In this document: positions 54,671 to 64,000 of the stretch, one piece after another
Numbering within the stretch: position 1 is the first letter of the stretch
Layout: every line of letters starts with the position of its first letter
Position numbers and translations under genes: made by a program
Notes under the pieces: model-generated
Seen by the model: the letters and a program-made list of their open reading frames with translations, nothing else
Databases searched by the model: none
Told to the model about the DNA's origin: nothing
DNA from: Toxorhynchites rutilus septentrionalis
Lineage: Eukaryota > Arthropoda > Insecta > Diptera > Culicidae
DNA length: 64,000 nucleotides
NCBI RefSeq assembly: GCF_029784135.1
Contig: NC_073745.1
Span: forward strand, 166,495,649 to 166,559,648
Direction: 5' to 3'

Positions 54671-54671
54671 C

Positions 54672-55290
54672 CACTAGACCTGGGCTGAAAAGTCCCGGGA
54701 TTTTTAATAAAAACAATCGTTTATTAGGCAAAGCTGTTTATTCCTCAACATAGTTTCCTTCGAGAGCAATACACTCGGTCTAGCGAGTTTCCAACATTTT
54801 GATTCCCTTCTGTAGTACGAAACGTCTAAGTCTTCGAAATATGTCTCAGTGCCACTCTGCAAACTGTCTATGGGACTCAAGAGTGTGGTAATGGATCCAC
54901 TTTTCATCCATTGTCACAAAACGTCGAGAAAAGTCCACTCGATTACGCTTCAACAATCGCGCGGATAGTTTTTTCAAGTCAAAAATGTCGTGCAAAATGT
55001 ATCGCTCTTTTGAAACGATCGTTCAAAACGAGTCGATGCACTTATTTTACGATTTCTGAATTCGTAGCCTCTTTTGGTCTTCCAGAGCGAGGTGCATCTG
55101 CGGTAAAGCTTGTACGGCCCATTTTAAATTCACTAAACCACCGACATTTCGACATTTCGTCAACCACAGCATTAATTGTTCAGGAGTTTTCCCGGCCAAA
55201 TAAACTATGTTTGATCAAAATACAATATTCCTCTTTTTCCCTTTTCTATACGAATGCTCAGATAGTGCCAATTAAACTACTGTAGTTCGT
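54672..55290 (-). pseudogene. mariner transposase pseudogene, internally deleted
   Basis: On the minus strand from 55220 leftwards: SEFKMGRTSFTADAPRSGRP, KEATNSEIVK, VHRLVLNDRFK, later FVTMDEKWIHYHTLESHRQ (first Asp), then a jump to a C-terminal ECIALEGNYVEE. Frameshifts and stops throughout; the second and third Asp are gone. CCTGGGCTGAAAAGTCCCGGG at 54677-54697 is the mariner-type left end; the right end was not found. Confidence 0.8.
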
Positions 55291-55563
55291 GAACAAATCA
55301 ACGAAATGTCAGGAAACTTCACACATAATCTAGTGACAGACGAACCTCTCGAAATGAATCTTGTTCATTTGATTGATAGGAAGCCAGAGAGAGGTTGGAA
55401 CTGGTGAGAATTGTTGAATGGGCCTCGAGTGTAATTGTTTCATCTCAATCCGTAACTCGGAAATAGGCGTCAAAAGCGAATTCAATAGCGGATCAGTATG
55501 GTTCGAGATATGTAATGCGAAGTATGTAATACGAAAACGAGAGTTCAAAAGCAAATTGGCGTT

Positions 55564-55913
55564 AGGGTGCTCATACACTGTTTGACCGAAGCCAAATATT
55601 TGACTCTTTTTGACAGATAAAATTTGGTCAACGTGTACTGATCAAATATATTCTACACAAAACACGACAAGCAAATAATCAATTATTGGATGCCTAAAAT
55701 ATTTTTTCAGTCTGTTCTTCGAACCTGTCGATACATGGTTAGGTTACCTTGAATATTTCAGTTGATTTTTTCCATGTTCGGTGTTTGGTATTGTTTACTA
55801 CTGTTGAAAATTGAAGAGTGGCTATTTGTTGTTTGTACAAATATCAAATCAAACCTTATCTGTCAAAAAATAACAAATATTTGACCTCCGGGCAAACAGT
55901 GTACGGCCACCTT
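55564..55913. mobile_element. MITE (GTGCTCATACACTGTTTGACC family), copy 2, uninterrupted
   Basis: Terminal inverted repeats TACACTGTTTGACCGAAGCC / GGGCAAACAGTGTACGGCC with the inner CAAATATTTGAC. About 350 bp. It provides the empty site for the nested MITE at 30557-30812. Target duplication not clear. Confidence 0.82.
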
Positions 55914-55975
55914 TAACAACACATATCTCAACAACCATCCTGAGCAGGTGATTGTATGGAAAAAAAAACGCACAA

Positions 55976-55993
55976 ACACACACACACACACAT
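55976..55993. repeat. CA microsatellite
   Basis: ACACACACACACACACA run. Confidence 0.9.
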
Positions 55994-56142
55994 CACAAAA
56001 CCCCTTTTTTTCTGAAAATTACATCCATAATTTACAAACGGCACACATATCATTAACATAATTGATGAATATTCTGAATAACAACTACTTTTTTCTTTCG
56101 TCACTTAATTTTATTTAACCGTGTATCATTTTAGAACTAACC

Positions 56143-59100
56143 ATGGATAAGAGAAAAATAATTCAAGGATGTACAATACTTGTCGTAATAAATATATCCT
56201 GGATAAACGCCAAACAAAGCGAATATATTTCAGACCCAATGGTAAAGATAATGTTTTTTTGAAAAAGTTGAATAATTGTAACTTGCTATATTATTTCCCA
56301 GAATATACAGATGAAGAGTGGTGCCGGGTTCGTCGGGCATAGTAATGAAGATTTTTACTCAGATGTCAATCAAATTGATGATGTAATATTGCCACTCTCG
56401 CTGCCAAACGGAAGAGACATGCCACATGTTCCTGAGATTAATTCTCTCGTCCCAAATGCACCTGAAAACGTATTCAATTATACTCGGTAATCAATAAATC
56501 AATTTGACTCAACAAAATCAAATTATCAGCCAACAAAATGATATTACTATAGGGATGCAGTAGGAAGTAAAATCAGCGACAAAACGGGAGTTTATGATAA
56601 TTATATATCACTGGAAAAACCCTCCATTCAATTCCCTGCCAATGAAGGTTTTGTGGTGAGTATGAGTGTGCAGTAAATTGGATAAGGGGAAAATAGTCTT
56701 AATATTCTTACTATTCCAATAAAATGATAGGTTCAGTGTTATTTTTTTGTGAAACTTAAAAGACTCATCATCATGCACTGACTTGATGATTATTCGAAGA
56801 AGAGAATTTATCCTATTCATAGCTCTAATTACTTGGAATCCGTTTTATAGCAACGCTCTAATAACATATACATTAATCCTCCTGTACTCGCGCGCAAAAT
56901 CATAACACGTTTACTCGCGCACGGTGTCACAGACCGAAAATTGAACTTCTGTTTAATGTTGCCATTGTGTATTTTTCAGGCTTTATTAGCATTTATTTGA
57001 AGAAGAGGGTATGATTGAATGAAAAAACTCCAAAACATATGTTTTCCTCGTCTTTATTATGTTTTAATAGTCATCTAATTCAGCCTCCTCAAAATAGAGT
57101 AATTTTTGATACTCCAACACAAATAACGAAATTCAAATTTTTCACTGTTATTAATTAAAAGTAAGCAACTGAATATAATTTATGGAAGTATAAAGAGCTA
57201 TAAAATAACATAAAAACGTATTAATCGATTGTGGTTTCATTGGAGTAAGAATCATAACATAGCATTACTGCATGCTCGAAACAAACATATTTTTTTTACA
57301 TTTCATGCAGTTGTTGCGTGTTTTTCGGGTCTTTTATCGAAGAGAAGAATGTATAACGACCTTGTAGATAGTTACTAGATCATAAAGGTTCTGGAATATG
57401 AAATTTGCATATTTCTAATATTCTTTGTCTCTGTTTTCTTGGTAAACTAAGAATTAATGCTTTTTTTAGATGGGGCATAAAAAGATGATATAAAAGGATT
57501 TCTAGGAACTTCCTTTTCTTTTTCTTGTTTTCTTGTCGATATTGTCCATTATTAAAAAAATATCCCCGAAACTGTAACTGTTACAAAATAACCATAAGCC
57601 ACCGATTAGTTTATAGTTCACTGTTTACAATTCTTCCATAAGTGAAATTATTTCACAAGTGTGTATATGTATGTATGTAGCGAATAACTATACGAAAGTC
57701 AAACATTTATATTTTGCTTTCAAACGTATGAATCTAACGACGAATAGTTAATATATGGATCCATTCAATCCAGTTACAAAAGGGACTGAAATCAAATAAG
57801 AATAGTCCGGAATATTTAATAAGAATATTTAATAAAGATTCCACGCCACTAACATTAATTTATACATTTCATTCAACAATATTCTGGAATATAAAAAAAG
57901 CCACTTGTCCAAAAAAGTTACTCCTATACTCGCGTCGGAGTGTCAGACCGAAAGTGTTAAAAAAGTGGCACACGTCCCCTTTGTACCAACACATGCGATA
58001 CGCTAAACGATGACGAACGCCGAATAACGAAGCTAGAGAGAATCGTAAAGTCGTAGTGTTGATATTTTCTGAGAAATGAACGGATTATTGATTTCTCGGT
58101 CTGACAGACCAATGCGCGAGTATAGGAGTGTTAAAGAAAATGGATTCATTTCGGATGGTGATGAAAAAAGCTATAGATGATATTCAATGGATCGAATTTT
58201 CCTTAACATTTTCGTCGCCCAGAGCGATTCGGTCGAGTTCAGGTTCGATTGAGGATTACTTTTCTGTTGAATCCGAATGAAATCAACCGACTGCTGATTA
58301 GAAAACTTATAAAATTTTTCAGCCAATTGTACAGTGTTGCCAATGATAAAAAAATGAAATTCAACCGAACGTACTTGCTCTGTATACTACGAGGGTCGTT
58401 CAAAAAATAAGTTTCAGTGCCTTAGAAATCGCGGAAAAATAAAGTTAGGACAAAAAGCAAGGTGATTTTCGTAATCTACGTTTTATTTTCTATTTTTCTA
58501 CATAAACGCTGTAACGTTCGAAACATTTTTCATAGCGTGGCACGAGTTTTTCTATTCTGAGCGCGAAGTGTGTAGCGTCCAACTTTTTGAAGTACGATGT
58601 AACTGCGTCACGAATTTCTTCCGTGTTATCGAATCATAGACCGCTGAACGCGAACGTTACGCGAGCAGAATGGGGCCGCGCATTATCGTGGATAAGGAAC
58701 ACGTTAATAAACCTGGCCGTATTTTGTTCTTAATCGATCCAAAACTTCACAATAGTACGGTGATGTAACAGGCGTTCAGCGGTCAAACGGATTTCTGAGG
58801 TACTGAAACTTATTTTTTGAACGACCCTCGTATATTCGATGACGATGGATAATTACAATTTTATTGGAGAATATGAAATATTCTGTTCAATCGATTGCGA
58901 AGATTCTGTGTATATATTATACCAAGAACATATGTCACTTTTGTGGGAAAATAATTGTCATAAACTATATCACATTTGGCAACCCCGACTTTCCACGAGA
59001 TTCGTTTTCATTATTCTTTGCGCTTGGTTGGTAAAAAGCTGAAAGGAGAGGCAAGTTGCAAGTTTTTTTTTCTGAGAATGAGAATAATAATTGCGCAACT

Positions 59101-60628
59101 CGGATAGGCCACTGTTCATTCTTAAAGATTTTTCTTAGACGCCATGTGTTTTTTCAACCTCAAAATGTTCACCGGACGGCGTAATAGTAAATCTGAAAGC
59201 GATGGAAGTAGTGACGACGAAATAGTGCGAAGAGTTAGAAGAAAAGTTTCGAGTATTATCTCATATGTCATCTAGATCGGGGTGACGGGGCGATCAAAGT
59301 GTTAAACCGTACTTTCTTCTACAAATCCCATCCTCCCTCGCGTCATACTTCTTGATGAAGACGACAACTTCGTGTTGTATATCTCCCCGTTCACCGCAAG
59401 CTCCAAAGGTAAGATCAGCGGTTAGACATTCCCCTCTCGTTGATCGTCAACCACAGACGGAACTTCTTCGAGAACTTGATATGGTAGATATATTTGGCGT
59501 CATCGCTTACCACATGATGGGGGACGTAAAGTACCTGACCGTCGTTGCCGAACAACGTCATGTAGGTCTCGTTATCCCATTATGACCACGACGTCGCGCT
59601 TTGCCAAAAAAATATTTTTCACCAAAAAAATATTTTTCAGCCTACCATGCCATTCGGCGACACATTCTAAACTTAGTCATGGTTTAATGTTCTCCACTGA
59701 GTACTTATTCGCAAGCGAGTTTTGCTTTTGGGTACTTTATCTCGTTCCCCTATTATTTAATACGTCACACATCAAGTGATTTCACTACTCCGGTGAGCGC
59801 CACGAGTGAGACTCGATGTTGTAGGGAAAGGGTTAATCGGAATATTATTCACGATTTCCCTAACATAAGCCCCTTCACATTATTTCATTCGGACAGCAAT
59901 AAAATGTAGTTATGCTGCATTCATAGAATATTGCAAACCATTGTAATTGTTTACCATATTAATTGTTTAAATCGCTGAGAACGCAAGGTAGGACAATTGA
60001 GTATGCCGCATCAGGATATTTTGACTATTCGTGCCAAAACCATGTTATTCAATTATGGAATTTTTCTTTCATGCGTTATCACATTTTTTTTATAAAACAT
60101 TGATTCATTCGAGGTTGCATTATATTCACGTTTCATTTTCATTCTCAGGATATTCATGGTAAAACTGTTTTAGCAAGATATCCCCCGGTATTGAATTCAA
60201 AGCGTGCTCCTTCTGGCTTTCTTGGTTTAAGAGGCAAAAAACATAATAATGCGCCTTGGCGTTCATCTAAGGAATATTTGGGTAGGCAGTGGATCTTAAA
60301 AAGCTTATATTGAGGGTTACTCATTTTTTGTTCCGTTGTAGGAACACTCCAAAGAAAAACCAACTTCGATGGAACCAAAGAGATGACTAATGAATCAGCA
60401 GATTATAAACTACCTGTAATGTTAGAACTTCATGACCTAATTCGAGAAAATCGTAAAATTTTGGGTGAAATTAATGAAATTAAGCAATTTAACGAAAATT
60501 TGTTGGACCTTATTAGTACTGAAACCATTGCGCTACGTCCGGTTAAAAAGCGTGTTCCATCTGGATTTCTTGGGATGCGTGGAAAAAAGATGGTCGACAT
60601 GGAGAGAGAACATGTAGCAGAAAAATGA
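56143..60628 (+). CDS. Tk: Tachykinin-related peptide precursor, five coding exons, early stop
   Basis: Exons 56143-56241, 56302-56486, 56553-56655, 60149-60281 and 60342-60628 join in phase (807 nt, 268 residues). All introns are GT-AG with good pyrimidine tracts before AG. Residues 1-23 look like a signal peptide (basic MDKRK, then a hydrophobic IIQGCTILVVINISW stretch). Exon 4 encodes KR-APSGFLGLR-GKK (peptide at ~149-157) and exon 5 encodes KKR-VPSGFLGMR-GKK (~245-253). Both have the FxGxR-amide pattern: dibasic cleavage, Gly amide donor, dibasic site. They would be secreted neuro/gut peptides acting on a tachykinin GPCR. A TTTTAG acceptor at 56129-56134 just before the ATG suggests a 5' UTR intron. 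Two peptides is few; insect precursors usually carry more. The frame ends in AAA-TGA followed by codons for SPLGFLG, as if a Lys-Arg had become Lys-stop. Confidence 0.88.
56877..58130. mobile_element. TTAA-flanked element in the tachykinin intron
   Basis: Left end TCCTCCTGTACTCGCGC, right end GCGCGAGTATAGGAGTG, flanked by TTAA (56873-56876 and 58131-58134). The motif GTGTCA(C)AGACCGAAA occurs near the left end, again at ~57942 and, inverted, near the right end. About 1.25 kb, no readable transposase. It lies wholly within intron 3. Confidence 0.75.
58390..58830 (-). mobile_element. mariner deletion derivative in the tachykinin intron
   Basis: 441 bp with inverted ends ACGAGGGTCGTTCAAAAAAT / ATTTTTTGAACGACCCTCGT and TA on both sides (58388-58389, 58831-58832). 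The minus strand encodes FLIHDNARPHSARVT (second Asp region), then YFKKLDATHFALRIEKL and KCFERY, a mariner C-terminus with the remainder deleted. Confidence 0.88.
59380..59620 (-). pseudogene. Possible Tc1/mariner transposase fragment
   Basis: Minus strand reads DNETYMTLFGNDGQVLYV, then DDAKYIYHIKFSKKFRLWLT and INERGMS before a stop. The order (D-E-T-Y, K-F-x-K-K, W-x-x-I) resembles the first catalytic block of Tc1/mariner transposases. Also within intron 3. Confidence 0.45.
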
Positions 60629-60963
60629 TCACCTTTAGGATTTCTTGGTGAGTATCTTGGTCTTTGTAAACGTATAGCGCATGTTTTAAATTTGTATAAT
60701 TTTGAATGACAAGGAAGCCGAATTAATAAATTTAAACATTCAACACACATTTCCATTACAATGGATCTGATTGCACTTGTAAAAACAATTAACCAACTCA
60801 TCCAGTGATGGCTGTGGCATATTTTCGTACCCCAATGTTTACAATTTTTTACAAACTACGATCGTTTCTTGCACATAACCATGTTTGCCTTATGCTAACA
60901 TCTAACTAACTAACATTGAAAAAAGAAACTTTATTTGCAGGCACAAATCTTGGAAACAAGTGA
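60629..60963 (+). other. Region after the tachykinin stop: vestigial peptide and terminal exon
   Basis: In phase beyond the TGA come codons for SPLGFLG up to 60647, then a good donor GTGAGT (60648). An acceptor TTTATTTGCAG ends at 60940. If spliced, the next exon adds TNLGNK and stops at 60961-60963. The product would lack the Met/Leu-Arg-Gly needed for an amidated tachykinin end, so this third copy is probably degenerate. Inference from sequence only. Confidence 0.6.
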
Positions 60964-61021
60964 TCTGGTCTAGTCTGAGTAGGAAATAAGGAACGATACT
61001 TTCCATTATTCGTTAACCAAT

Positions 61022-61027
61022 AATAAA
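61022..61027 (+). terminator. Likely polyadenylation signal of the tachykinin gene
   Basis: AATAAA about 60 bp after the last possible stop, in an AT-rich 3' UTR. Confidence 0.5.
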
Positions 61028-61077
61028 AAATTACTACATCTTACTGAATGGTACAGAACAATGAAAATATAAATTAG

Positions 61078-61401
61078 TTATATAGCGATGTGATATGAAA
61101 TTATATTATCTCTAAGGAATGTTAAGAGTACTATACTATGAAATTCATGTTTATACAGTGAGAAATAAATATTGAAATCATCAACGCAGAAAAATCTGTT
61201 ATCCTTGCAAGCATTTTGTTTCAATTTTTGTTCACAGTTTCTTTCGGATGCAATGATCGAGTATTTCGTCAACTGATCCAGATCCTCACGAATGTTAACC
61301 AGTTTGATTTTAGCGATATTAATAAACTTGTAGGCTTTGTAGTTGCTGGAATACCCCACCAGTAGCGTTGAGTGCGGGCGGCAAACCAAACCAATTTTCA
61401 A
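61078..61401 (-). pseudogene. Possible Copia-like pol fragment
   Basis: A 107-codon minus-strand ORF contains VCRPHSTLLVGYSSNYKAYK and FINIAKIKLVNIREDL. The VGYSSxxKxYKF pattern recalls the C-terminal end of a Copia integrase. Weak: no second motif is visible. Confidence 0.3.
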
Positions 61402-61572
61402 TTGAATTTTTTTACCGTATTATATTTTATCTTTCAATTGAGTTAAAAAAACATCCATCATGAGTAGTTGCTTCTGTCCGTACATAAAACCAATAACCTC
61501 TCTTTGATTTTCGTGAAACTGAAACACATAACGTCACAATACACCAATACTCTTTTAATTTTTCGCTACGCA
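61390..61572. repeat. Repeat Y, copy 2 (inverted)
   Basis: Reverse complement of the 43870-44010 region; shares AGTTGCTTCTGTCCGTACAT. Confidence 0.6.
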
Positions 61573-61574
61573 TG

Positions 61575-61960
61575 CCTGTCTTGAAGGTCGAAAAATAATG
61601 AATTTCCGTGATAGTTTTTCGGATGTTAGGAATAAAGTGAATTATTCGAGTATTTTGGTTATTGTTTAATGTATATTTGAAAATGTATTTTCCATTTTTT
61701 AAATGCAGGAATAATGATTATTACGCTGTTGACGGCTGGATCGTAGATGCTGTCTGAAAATCGGTACCTTGCTGGTGGTATCGGTTCTGAAGCAACGGAG
61801 TGTCGCAGAACGATTTCCAATGAATATTTCGAAAATTTATGACAATACCTAATGCGTCATATAGGGATTTTTGAAGATCCGAAAAATGCCAAAATTGCGG
61901 CCTTTTTTTGTTAAAAATGAGTTATTTTTAATGAAAAATCGGTATTTGAAAGCTAATAAC
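61575..61960. mobile_element. Truncated inverted copy of the GGTCGAAAAA TTAA MITE
   Basis: GAAGGTCGAAAAATAATGAATTT through GATGCTGTCTGAAAATCGGTACC to AAAAATGAGTTATTTTTAATGAAAAATCGG corresponds to 42511-43201 read backwards, lacking the far end. Confidence 0.75.
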
Positions 61961-62420
61961 AGGGTGTCGACTACCTTGAAAATCCATGAAAATCAGGGAA
62001 TTCAAACAATGTCAGGGAAAGTCAGGGCATATCAGGGAATTTCGTCACCAATCTAGAAAAAATGAAGTTCTATCAACCATAATTTTGATTATTACAATAG
62101 TTACAAAGTTAATGACTAGTTTGGGTCTCTGTAGGTTTTTCAGTATATGTTGTTTGCTTTTGCCTGTAGGTGAACTTAGTCCTTCCGAAGGGTAAGCAGC
62201 GCAAAAGTACACGGCTTTCACATTCGCGATGTTTTACTGGCATTTTTGGCATCAGTATCTGCCGTTCAGCTTCAACCAATTCCCTTCCTTTTCTTCGTCG
62301 AAAACTATTGATAAATTAATGCTTGAAAATCATACTATGAAAGTTGAGCTCCTGTGGTGTCTGGAAACAGTTATGTAGCACAAATCACTCCACACTGTTG
62401 AAAGATACATTATTGTATTG
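61961..62420. other. No gene seen; TCAGGGAA-rich segment
   Basis: Starts ACAGGGTGTCGACTACC and contains several copies of TCAGGGAA within 61985-62040. Probably an element end, not identified. The remainder has no features I can support. Confidence 0.4.
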
Positions 62421-62800
62421 AGAAGAATGTTTCATGACAACCAGGAAGCTGAGAAGGTCTAACTAGGGCGTGATAAAATGAGCTTTATGACGATTTTTGG
62501 TTCGATGAAACTATGTAAGCTATACATTGCCTTTGGTTTCGGCGAATCTTTAAACAATACTACAAAGAGTATACAGATGGATCTGAATGTCAGATTTTGG
62601 GATGAAAATTAGAAGGATTTGGTAAATCTTTACATGACGTCAATGTTCTTGGGACATTCTCAAGCATCAGGACTTGCAGCTTTTGAAGAAGGCATGGAAA
62701 TTATATATTTGAACAAACTTCCTTCTGTGTCGATGGACGGTATAAACGTGAATTGGTCATATTACCCGAGCTGCAACTGGTTTTGAAGAGAAAAAAAAAT
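62421..62800 (+). pseudogene. hAT-like transposase fragment
   Basis: Plus strand: FGESLNNTTKSIQMDLNVRF, WDEN-stop-KDLVNLYMTSMFLGHSQAS, GLAAFEEGMEIIYLNKLPSV and SMDGINVNWSYY. The DESLN, QMDLxVRFWD, FLGH and SMDGxNVNW series fits a family of hAT-related transposases found in many animals, from memory. One in-frame stop; ends abruptly. Confidence 0.55.
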
Positions 62801-62834
62801 CTTGAAAACTCGCCAACATTTTACGACTGACAAA

Positions 62835-63974
62835 TAACCATGGAATCCCAGATCACCTACGCTCCGATTCTATTCCGCCGATATTTTCGGCAGAATATGG
62901 GAAAGTTAGATTTGATAAAATGTTCTTTACTGACGGTTCATACATAAACGGGTCCACTGGCTTCGCCATTTTCAATGAAAATTCCAGTGCCTCTTTCAAA
63001 CTCAAAGATCCTTGTTCCGTGTATGTCGCTGAACTGGGTGCGATATACTTCTTCTTCTTCTTCTTCAATGGCACTAACGTTCCTAGAGGAACTTCGCCGT
63101 CTCAATGTAGTATTACTTGTGTCATTTTTATTAGTACTTAGTTGAGATTTCTATGCCAAATAACTCGGCTTGAATGCATTCTGAGTGGCAAACTCTAGAA
63201 TACGCGTGATCACAGTGCAAGTCGGAGGAAATTTCTTTGACGAAAAATTCCCCCGACCAGAACGGGAATCGAACCCGAACACCCGGCATGTTAGTTATGA
63301 CGCTAACCACTCGGCCAAGGGTGCGATATACTACGCTACGCTACTACGATAAACGCTCATCTTATTTCCTAACAAGAATAAGACATCTATTGAGTGTTTT
63401 GGTCGAAAAATTATTCAAGATTACCTTAGCATGGGTTCCCTCTCATTGCTCGATTCCGGGGAATGAGAAAGCGGACTCGCTAACTAAGGTGGGCGCATCA
63501 GAAGGCACACTTTTTGAAAGGCAAATTGCTTATAATGAATTTTTCCACATTTCTCGTCAGCACACGCTCGTAAGTTGGCAGCGCATGTGGAGTGAAGATG
63601 AGTTCGGTCGTTGGTTACACACGATTATCCCTAAGGTCTCGACGAGTGCATGGTTCAAGGGATTGAATATAGGTCGTGATTTCATTCGCGTGATAACTCG
63701 ACTTATGTCCAATCACTACAACCTAAACGCGTATCTTTATCGCATTGGGCTCGCAGCAAGCAATCTATGTGATTGTGGCGATGGCTACCACGACATCGAG
63801 CATATTGTCTGGTCGTGTATCTGGTTCCATGCTGCCCACTCTCAGCTCTCCAGAGCATTGAGGGCACAAGGCAGACAATCAGATATCCCCGTCCGGGATA
63901 TCTTAGGTAGCCGTGATCCTGATCTTCTGCTCCATCTATACCTGTTCCTCAGAAACGCCGATGTCAACGTTTAA
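62835..63974 (+). pseudogene. LOA/I-type LINE RNase H and C-terminal fragment, split by a SINE
   Basis: PPIFSAEYGKVRFDKMFFTD, GSYINGSTGFAIFN and VYVAELGAIYY are the first half of an RNase H. After the SINE come ITLAWVPSHCSIPGNEKADS, LTKVGASEGT, then a tail with CDCGDGYHDIEHIVWSC and a stop at 63972-63974. The segment with the third RNase H acidic residue is missing beyond the SINE. It is 5'-truncated just before 62835. A long frame from 63237 starts inside the SINE and is a fusion artefact. Confidence 0.82.
63049..63318 (-). mobile_element. tRNA-related SINE, copy 3
   Basis: Reverse orientation, (TTC)n at its left end and TTGGCCGAGTGG head at its right. Flanked by the 13-bp duplication GGGTGCGATATAC (63036-63048 and 63319-63331). 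Inserted in the RNase H coding sequence. Confidence 0.92.
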
Positions 63975-64000
63975 TGATGTTTCCTTCGTTGTGTCCCTGT
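63975..64000. other. End of window, probable 3' UTR of the LINE fragment
   Basis: Twenty-six bases after the stop; nothing further can be said. Confidence 0.3.

Noticed and set aside
54911..55285. 124-codon plus-strand ORF
   Set aside because: Antisense of a mariner transposase whose motifs are readable on the minus strand.
60614..60638. A 25-base intron (GTAGCA...CTTTAG) that would remove the tachykinin stop
   Set aside because: Far below the minimum intron length in insects, and it has no branch point.
63237..63974. 245-codon ORF as an intact gene
   Set aside because: Its first ~27 codons are antisense SINE; the rest is a LINE RNase H/C-terminal fragment.

Overview
The window is eukaryotic, insect-type DNA, most likely from a culicine mosquito of the Aedes kind. 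The reasons are an arthropod tachykinin-related peptide gene with short GT-AG introns, a decayed replication-dependent histone H3 gene with its 3' stem-loop, transposons with a DD37E catalytic spacing (described from mosquitoes), and very dense layering of retrotransposons, Tc1/mariner, hAT and TTAA-flanked elements. Only one convincing host protein gene is present. Almost everything else is mobile or repetitive DNA. I did not find a convincing new defence or metabolic system.

Layout. 1-1620: 5' part of an I-type non-LTR retrotransposon on the minus strand. 1628-5961: a 198-bp-period satellite interrupted by ~400-bp units that look like gutted gene units (promoter plus 3' flank). 5962-~10803: an apparently complete CR1/T1-like retrotransposon with two open reading frames, inserted into that array. 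~10879-20010: a 5'-truncated I-type retrotransposon whose ORF2 is split by a BEL/Pao LTR element (11847-16341). ~20020-24230: an R4/Dong-type retrotransposon with an uninterrupted 1220-residue ORF. 24631-25890: histone H3 pseudogene, stem-loop, and an inverted copy of the satellite. 26000-46600: a graveyard of RTE, mariner, Tc1 (DD37E), hAT and MITE remnants, two tRNA-related SINEs and one unidentified coding remnant. 46660-49058: a second satellite/promoter-unit cluster. 49060-55910: gypsy remnant, a complete-ended DD37E element, a degenerate ~145-bp tandem repeat, mariner remnant and MITE. 56143-61030: the tachykinin-related peptide gene, with a 3.5-kb intron that holds transposons. 61390-64000: repeats, a hAT-like transposase remnant and a LOA/I-type RNase H fragment interrupted by a SINE.

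Relations. The satellite, the ~400-bp units and the H3 pseudogene share the same 3' flank sequence. I therefore infer that the satellite arrays descend from the spacer of a histone gene cluster. Several insertions can be dated relative to each other because the window itself holds an uninterrupted relative of the target: CR1 in the promoter-like unit, a hAT-type MITE with an 8-bp duplication, a TTAA MITE inside another MITE, and SINEs with 11-13-bp duplications. The tachykinin precursor has a signal peptide and two amidated peptides. It ends at a TGA exactly where a third Lys-Arg cleavage site would be expected.
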